Assembly (NCBI GenBank): GCA_000727475.1
Contig: KL647295.1
Location: forward strand, 1,450,843 to 1,514,842
DNA length: 64,000 bases
Source: Sarcocystis neurona
Taxonomy: Eukaryota > Apicomplexa > Conoidasida > Eucoccidiorida > Sarcocystidae
Reading direction: 5' to 3'
Shown piece by piece: positions 58,939 through 64,000 of this stretch (the first letter of the stretch is position 1; every line of letters begins with the position of its first letter). The notes beneath the pieces are model-generated. The model was not told the origin of the DNA. It worked only from the letters and a program-made list of their open reading frames with translations, and did not search any database. A program made the position numbers and the translations under genes.

Positions 58939-61900
58939 CCACCCTGCGTCTCACGATTTTCTGCTGCTGCCCAACTTCCCTCCTGCTTCAAACGGAATGC
59001 CTGTAATTTTTGCTGCTGCTCTCCCCTGCTGTAAATCTCCCGCTGCGCACCGCTTGTTGCTGCACTTATGCGATGATCCACTCCTTCTGCTCCCGTTGTT
59101 GCCGCTACTACGGTAGATCTTGTCTCGGTGAAGCTGGCGCCGCCGGCGTTGCTGCTGCTCGAGTCAATCCACCGTTGCAACGCAGGTGACTTGGAAACTA
59201 TTTCGCTCCTGCAGCCAGATCCTCCCGCTACTGCCTCCGGCTAGTGCCTCCTGCTGCTGCCTCAGCAGCCGCCTCCACTGTCTGCGCATGCGCTGCATAC
59301 AAAACTCGGCAGGAAGCGCTCTGCACGTTGTTGTCGCTGCTACGGCAGCCACACCCCCTGCTGCTCTGTACAACTTGTCTTCGGTTCCTCCCCTAACAAC
59401 TCAAGTGTGTGGCATGTGCTGAGGCCTCTCAGGGTTAAAAAGCAGGGAAGTATATCTGCTAGGGAGAATGTGGAAGATGACGCGTAGGGAGTGCGCCTAT
59501 CTGACGTCGTAAGTACACTGTTTCTGAGGGGCGCATATGCTGCAGTTGCTGCATACCACCACTCCTCTACTGCTGCTGCCGCTACTTGCTACACCTCCCG
59601 ATGCGACAGCGGTGTGTCAGCAGAACCCGCACCCCGCAGCAGCCCGAGGAGCGCACAAGCATTTGTCAGTAGCAGAAGAAACGGCGCGGCAGTAGCACCA
59701 CGGCAGCACACCTCCCTGCAGTAAGCAGAGCCGCGCAGCACGAGAAGACGCAGGCAAAATCTAGATGAGGAGGTAGTCGTAACGGAGCGAAGGAAACGTT
59801 CCTCGAGAAGTGGACGAACTTCTGCGCTTACTCTTCTCGTAAGTCGTCCTCTGTGCGCTTCTTCTCTCAGCACCAAGCAGCCCTGGCAGCGACCAACGCA
59901 GCGGCAGTGAAGCGAGCACGAGTCCGCGCGTGCTTTGCTACTGTCGGGACAGCAGCAGCAGCGAATCGAAGCGGCTTCTGAGAGAGAAGAGAGAGGCGTG
60001 GAAGCCTCTCCACTTCCTCCGCAGCCGTGACCTTGTGCTGCAGCCAACGGGAAGACAAAAAGCTGCTGATCCTCTTTTGTATTATAAAAGAGGACCGCTC
60101 CCCTCCACGCAGTCGGTCTCAACTTCTGGGTGCGGCTGCTGCTCCCCTCCGCTGCTGTGGCTCTCCTACCCTGTGACTGCTCTCCCCCCTCTCCTGTGTG
60201 CTGCTGCTCGTGGCCCGCTGCTCTTCTTACGAAATACGCAGAGACCGCGCAGTGTCTCAGTGATTCTTCCCCGATACTGAGTTATCTTCTTCAAAAAACA
60301 AGCCTCCCAACACCACGAATACCATCGCCAACCCTACAAAGCGCACAGGTATGCCAGCGGCTGCTCTGCATCTCTCCGTACCGCACACCACTTTCAAAGC
60401 TTCCGGCCAAGCAGCAATGCTGCCTCTCCTGCCCCTGCTGCCTTTCCTCGCCTCACCATACAGACAAAGAGCACCGGCGTCGTCATACGCAGACCGCAAC
60501 ACACGTTTCCTGACCCCCTCCCGTACTGCTGCCGTCCCCTCTCAGCAGTCACGTCCAAGGGGCATTATAGCTTTCTGGTGCGGCTACTGCTGCATCTGCA
60601 GCGGCACCCCACAAGTTGAGCACACCCCGTCCGTCGCTGCAACCCCATGAGAAGCAGCTGCTGCAGTGCGTGCAGCAGCTGCTGCTTCTCAACGAAGAAA
60701 AAAAGCTGCCTCTCCGACGCATGCCGCAGCAGCCACACACAGGCCTGCTGTTCCTGCGGCTGCCCTTGCAGGAAGAGAGAGGAGAGTCGCCCCTCCCGCA
60801 ACACCGCGCCAACAAGTCTCTCCCCTCATTCGCTGCAGCCTACGCGACGACGACAGGAGCGCTTCTTCGCCTTCCCCTCCACTGCTACGGACGAAGTCAG
60901 CAGGGCAGCCACAGCTCCTGCGTGCTCCAGTTATACGCATGGGGAGACACGCTCACGCGAAGCACAAAAAACAAACCCCTATACGCTACAGTCAAGTCCG
61001 TCGCAGTCTATGCGCCGAATGCTACTGCTGGCGTCGGTTCCTCCTCGAGGGGTGGGCGTCCAAGTTGCTGCTCCTGTACGGGCTGGCACACAAAGCCTAC
61101 TGCGACCGCGTTGCTGCTTGTTGCTGCTAAAACTGGAGGAACATGAGTATGTGTGCGGGGGTAGGACACGCGGCTGCTTCAGACGTCGAAGAGCCGCTGC
61201 ACGCCGTCGCACAAACAACACAGCCGCCGCTGCCGTATGAAGCGAGCTGCCGCTAAGCCACCGTTGCTGGTGAGGCAGAGTGGCTCCTGGGACGAGAAAC
61301 AACGACGGCCAAGTGCGTCTACTCACTCAAATGGGCGAGACAGATATCTTCTATTCCGCAAAAAGGTCAACTTCGCTACGGCAGCTCCCGGGAAAGCGTA
61401 CCGCTCTGTTATTACTGTTGTTGTCAGAGGCGTCCTCGCTTGCTGCTCCTCTGGCTAACGCTATTACTATTGCTGCTATTCAAGGATCGCGGTGGACGCC
61501 TCCTCCGCTGCCTCCAATTGCCAGCTTCACCTGCGCGTGATGGTGTTTCGAGGCAGGGAAGACCCTACGAGACTGCTGAAACGTCACCATATTAGAAGCG
61601 GCAGTATAATGGCCGCCAGCAGCAGCAGCAGCAAAAGCAAGAGACAGGGGAGCGCAGCGCCTATGATCGAAAGAATGAACAACAGCAGCAGCTGAGCGAC
61701 CTCCTGCTGTTTCACGACAGCGTCGGGATGTACAGGAAGACGAAGGGGGGCAGTGAAGGAAAACGAGGACGTGCACTAACGCAGGAGGAAACAAGCAACG
61801 GCACCGGCGTACTACACAAGGAGAGAGGGCACGACCACCTGAAGTGCGTGTGGCTACATAGGGGACGCCACCAGCACCAAGTTGACGGCCAACGAAAGCT

Positions 61901-63220
61901 TGTATGTAGGCGAGGAAAAGAAGAGGGGTGAAGTAAGAAGCAGAAATGTTCTGAAGAACGGTGAACGATGACAGCAGTGAAGACGAGTGAGAAGAGTAAT
62001 AATATAGAGCACCGTAGCAACGCAGCAGCAGCAGCACGCGCGGGAGCACAGCCTATGGGACACCTAAGACACAACAGACAACCTCGGCATGAGCACCAAG
62101 AATCCCCTGTAATCCGTGTTTCGAGTGCTCTAAGGCGGAATGCCACGGTGTTTCCGTGAGCATAAGCCCTTGCAGCTGCGGCCACTGCTGGGCTCCTGCT
62201 AGCGGTTCGGAGGGAGAACGACAGCAGCAAGAACCAGCGTGCAGCACCCCAAAAGTCTTGCGTCTCGCCTGTAGCCTTCCTGCTTGAAGAAAACCTTCCC
62301 TACTCCTTCACAATGCCGACGCAACAGTTTCCTTACGCGGAAGAAAGGCACCGCATGTATGGCAGGAACTGCAGCGCCGCCGGCAAAGGGGGCCGCAGCA
62401 GCCGCAGTGGCAAATAGAAGCAGGCGAGGCAGCACCCGTGACAAAGATGCAGTCGTCTGTCTAGGAAAGAAGAGGCAAGCGGCAGCAGGAGGAAGACTAG
62501 GATCACTTCGCTGCTCGGCTGCTTCTTCTTCTGCCGTCACACTGCGCGTCCACCTCATATCCGCCGGAGCTTCTGTGGTAAAGGGGGAACAGAGACCGTA
62601 CAGGGAGAGACAGGACAACAGCAACGTTGAAGATGAAGGAAAAAAGGAAGAGCCAGAGGAAAAAGGAAAAAGAATAACCCGAAGTTCGCTACGCTCCACC
62701 TGTCCTTTGTGACGCGCGGGACGACATTTCCATCATAGATGCCCGCATCCGGGTACGGTCTAACATACACATGAACGGTTACAGTCACAGACTTTCTCAA
62801 TATATTTTTACACGGAATTATATATATACACGAACACGTGGGGATACGACTGCATTCCTAGTCAGCGCGTCTGAATGCGCGAAGAAAAAGCGGCGGTGGG
62901 GGTGTTCCGTGCTTTCCATAGCCTTTGCCCCGTGAAGGCACGTGCAGGGCGAACTGTGGGCATGAAAAAGGACGGCGCAGAACGAGTCCCGCTCCGAAAA
63001 TAAACCAAAGTACAGAATGTCGTTGAAAAGGGAAGTGTTTACTGTAGCAGGCCGAAAAGAAAACCGAAGATGACCATCCTCTTGTCGAGCTGCGAACGCA
63101 CGCACGCGCGCTCCACCACCACCCTCTAGCTACCACTAGTAAGCGCGGCGTAGCACTACGTACGCGAGCAACTACATCCGTAAACGCAGGAACAAGTATT
63201 CTTAAACAGCTCACACGTAC
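58939..63220. other. CAG/CTG-rich DNA, genes unresolved
   Basis: Open frames on both strands, for example minus 60122-59589, minus 62699-62199 and plus 62284-62712. Each is matched by an overlapping frame on the other strand. TA tracts at about 62805-62830 mark the edge. No RNA gene or conserved domain was recognised. Confidence 0.35.
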
Positions 63221-63408
63221 GCGTATATGTATCTATATATCAAAATATGTATATGCGTGAGTATATGCGCCGTACGTGGTCAGCACTGGGTAGGTACTGC
63301 GTGTCTCGGTCTTTTTAAAAATTCCGGTATGCAGCGGGAGCGTCCGCGCGCACTGGTCTGCCCAAGACGTACATAAATGCGTCACGGCAGCGGCGGCGCG
63401 CGCAGCGG

Positions 63409-63615
63409 TTGATTTACATGTGTCCACCTCCATTGGACGTACACGTAATAAATACCTTGGCAAAACTCCAAAGATTTACACGTCCGAGCAATACGAGAAT
63501 CCTCCAGTATATTCCACACACTGCTTGCAAGCATTTAGACTTCCGAGTTTTGAGAGAGCGACCCGCGTACCCATTCTTAGCGAAGATGGCTGAAAATGTG
63601 GTAAGCTCGTTATAG
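63409..63615 (+). CDS. Small open frame, unknown
   Basis: A 68-codon plus-strand frame in non-repetitive DNA. From MCPPPLDVHVINTLAKLQRF it continues to LAKMAENVVSSL. Reasonable composition, no recognisable domain, no splice evidence. Confidence 0.2.
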   Translation: MIYMCPPPLDVHVINTLAKLQRFTRPSNTRILQYIPHTACKHLDFRVLRERPAYPFLAKMAENVVSSL

Positions 63616-63626
63616 GTAGTGTTGCC

Positions 63627-63815
63627 TCATACGCTAGGGAAGAAGGCTACGTTTTTATGTAATTTCATGTAGGAGACCGCACCGGAAAGTACGCGTGCAT
63701 CAGCATCTGCACAGTAATACAAAAGCCGTGTCGTTCCTAGCGTCTTCTGTGCATTCGGAGGTGGAATATGGACACGACGACTACCTGTGACGTCCACAGT
63801 ACATCCGCTGGCCAT
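63627..63815 (-). CDS. Small open frame, unknown
   Basis: A 62-codon minus-strand frame, MASGCTVDVTGSRRVHIPPP to KLHKNVAFFPSV, with balanced composition and no repeats. An in-frame stop lies just upstream of the Met. It could be a short gene or the last exon of one starting beyond 64 kb. Confidence 0.25.
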   Translation of the reverse strand: MASGCTVDVTGSRRVHIPPPNAQKTLGTTRLLYYCADADARVLSGAVSYMKLHKNVAFFPSV

Positions 63816-64000
63816 CGCTTCAAACTCGAGTCATGCGAGAGTAAATTTGGAAAAGAGTTTACTTACATGTCTGTGTACTGATACATATGCGTGGGCCGAT
63901 ATATGGGTACGCCCTCGACGTCTACGTAGCCGTAGAGGGCTTTGTGGGCACAAATTCCATGGAGTCTACACGAAGATGGCGGGGGTTTTGTTTGAGTTAG

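Noticed and set aside
1..64000. CRISPR array, bacterial operon, tRNA or rRNA genes
   Set aside because: Spliced eukaryotic genes and microsatellites dominate. I saw no direct-repeat/spacer pattern and recognised no tRNA or rRNA by eye; a covariance-model scan would be needed to exclude tRNAs.

Overview
The window looks like nuclear DNA of a coccidian apicomplexan, most probably Eimeria. Three things point that way: CAG/CTG trinucleotide tracts on both strands in exons and introns, long alanine, glutamine and serine runs inside otherwise conserved enzymes, and many introns carrying TA and TG/CA microsatellites. The species cannot be named from the sequence alone.

The layout is segmental. From 1 to about 37 kb, and again from about 53 to 63 kb, the DNA is dense in CAG/CTG tracts, microsatellites and minisatellites. 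From about 37.3 to 53 kb it is almost free of them, apart from a CAG patch at 43.6-44.2 kb. This matches the repeat-rich/repeat-poor segmentation described for Eimeria tenella chromosome 1.

Four genes are recognisable. (1) A replicative DNA ligase (LIG1 family) on the minus strand, 1947-8132. It has the DNA-binding and nucleotidyl-transferase regions, two large low-complexity insertions in the catalytic core, and a 3' end that runs off the window. (2) Subunit H of the V-type proton ATPase on the plus strand, 19223-35126. I rebuilt ten exons (1,686 coding bases) whose phases agree, spread over 15.9 kb. (3) A mitochondrial-type DNA/RNA non-specific endonuclease (EndoG/NUC1 family) on the minus strand, about 40.3-47.2 kb, with TRGH in place of DRGH and a long insertion. 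(4) A PRL (PTP4A) phosphatase on the minus strand, 53601-57534, ending in a CAAX box and preceded in frame by about 927 extra codons.

Several further gene models rest on open frames, splice signals and phase agreement, and I do not recognise their products: a minus-strand gene inside intron 5 of the ATPase gene, a plus-strand gene at 38.7-39.7 kb, minus-strand genes at 48.3-48.5 and 50.1-52.1 kb, and a duplicated exon pair at 37.4-38.2 kb. The stretches 8.1-19.2 kb and 57.5-64 kb have long open frames on both strands, caused by the CAG/CTG composition, and I could not settle gene structures there.

The recognised genes do not form a pathway. They cover nuclear replication/repair, organelle acidification, mitochondrial nuclease activity and prenylated phosphatase signalling. 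The least explained non-coding signals are a recurrent 14-bp palindrome confined to about 10-27 kb, a perfect 17-bp inverted repeat at 10.74 kb, and a strand-asymmetric purine block of about 750 bp behind the ATPase gene.
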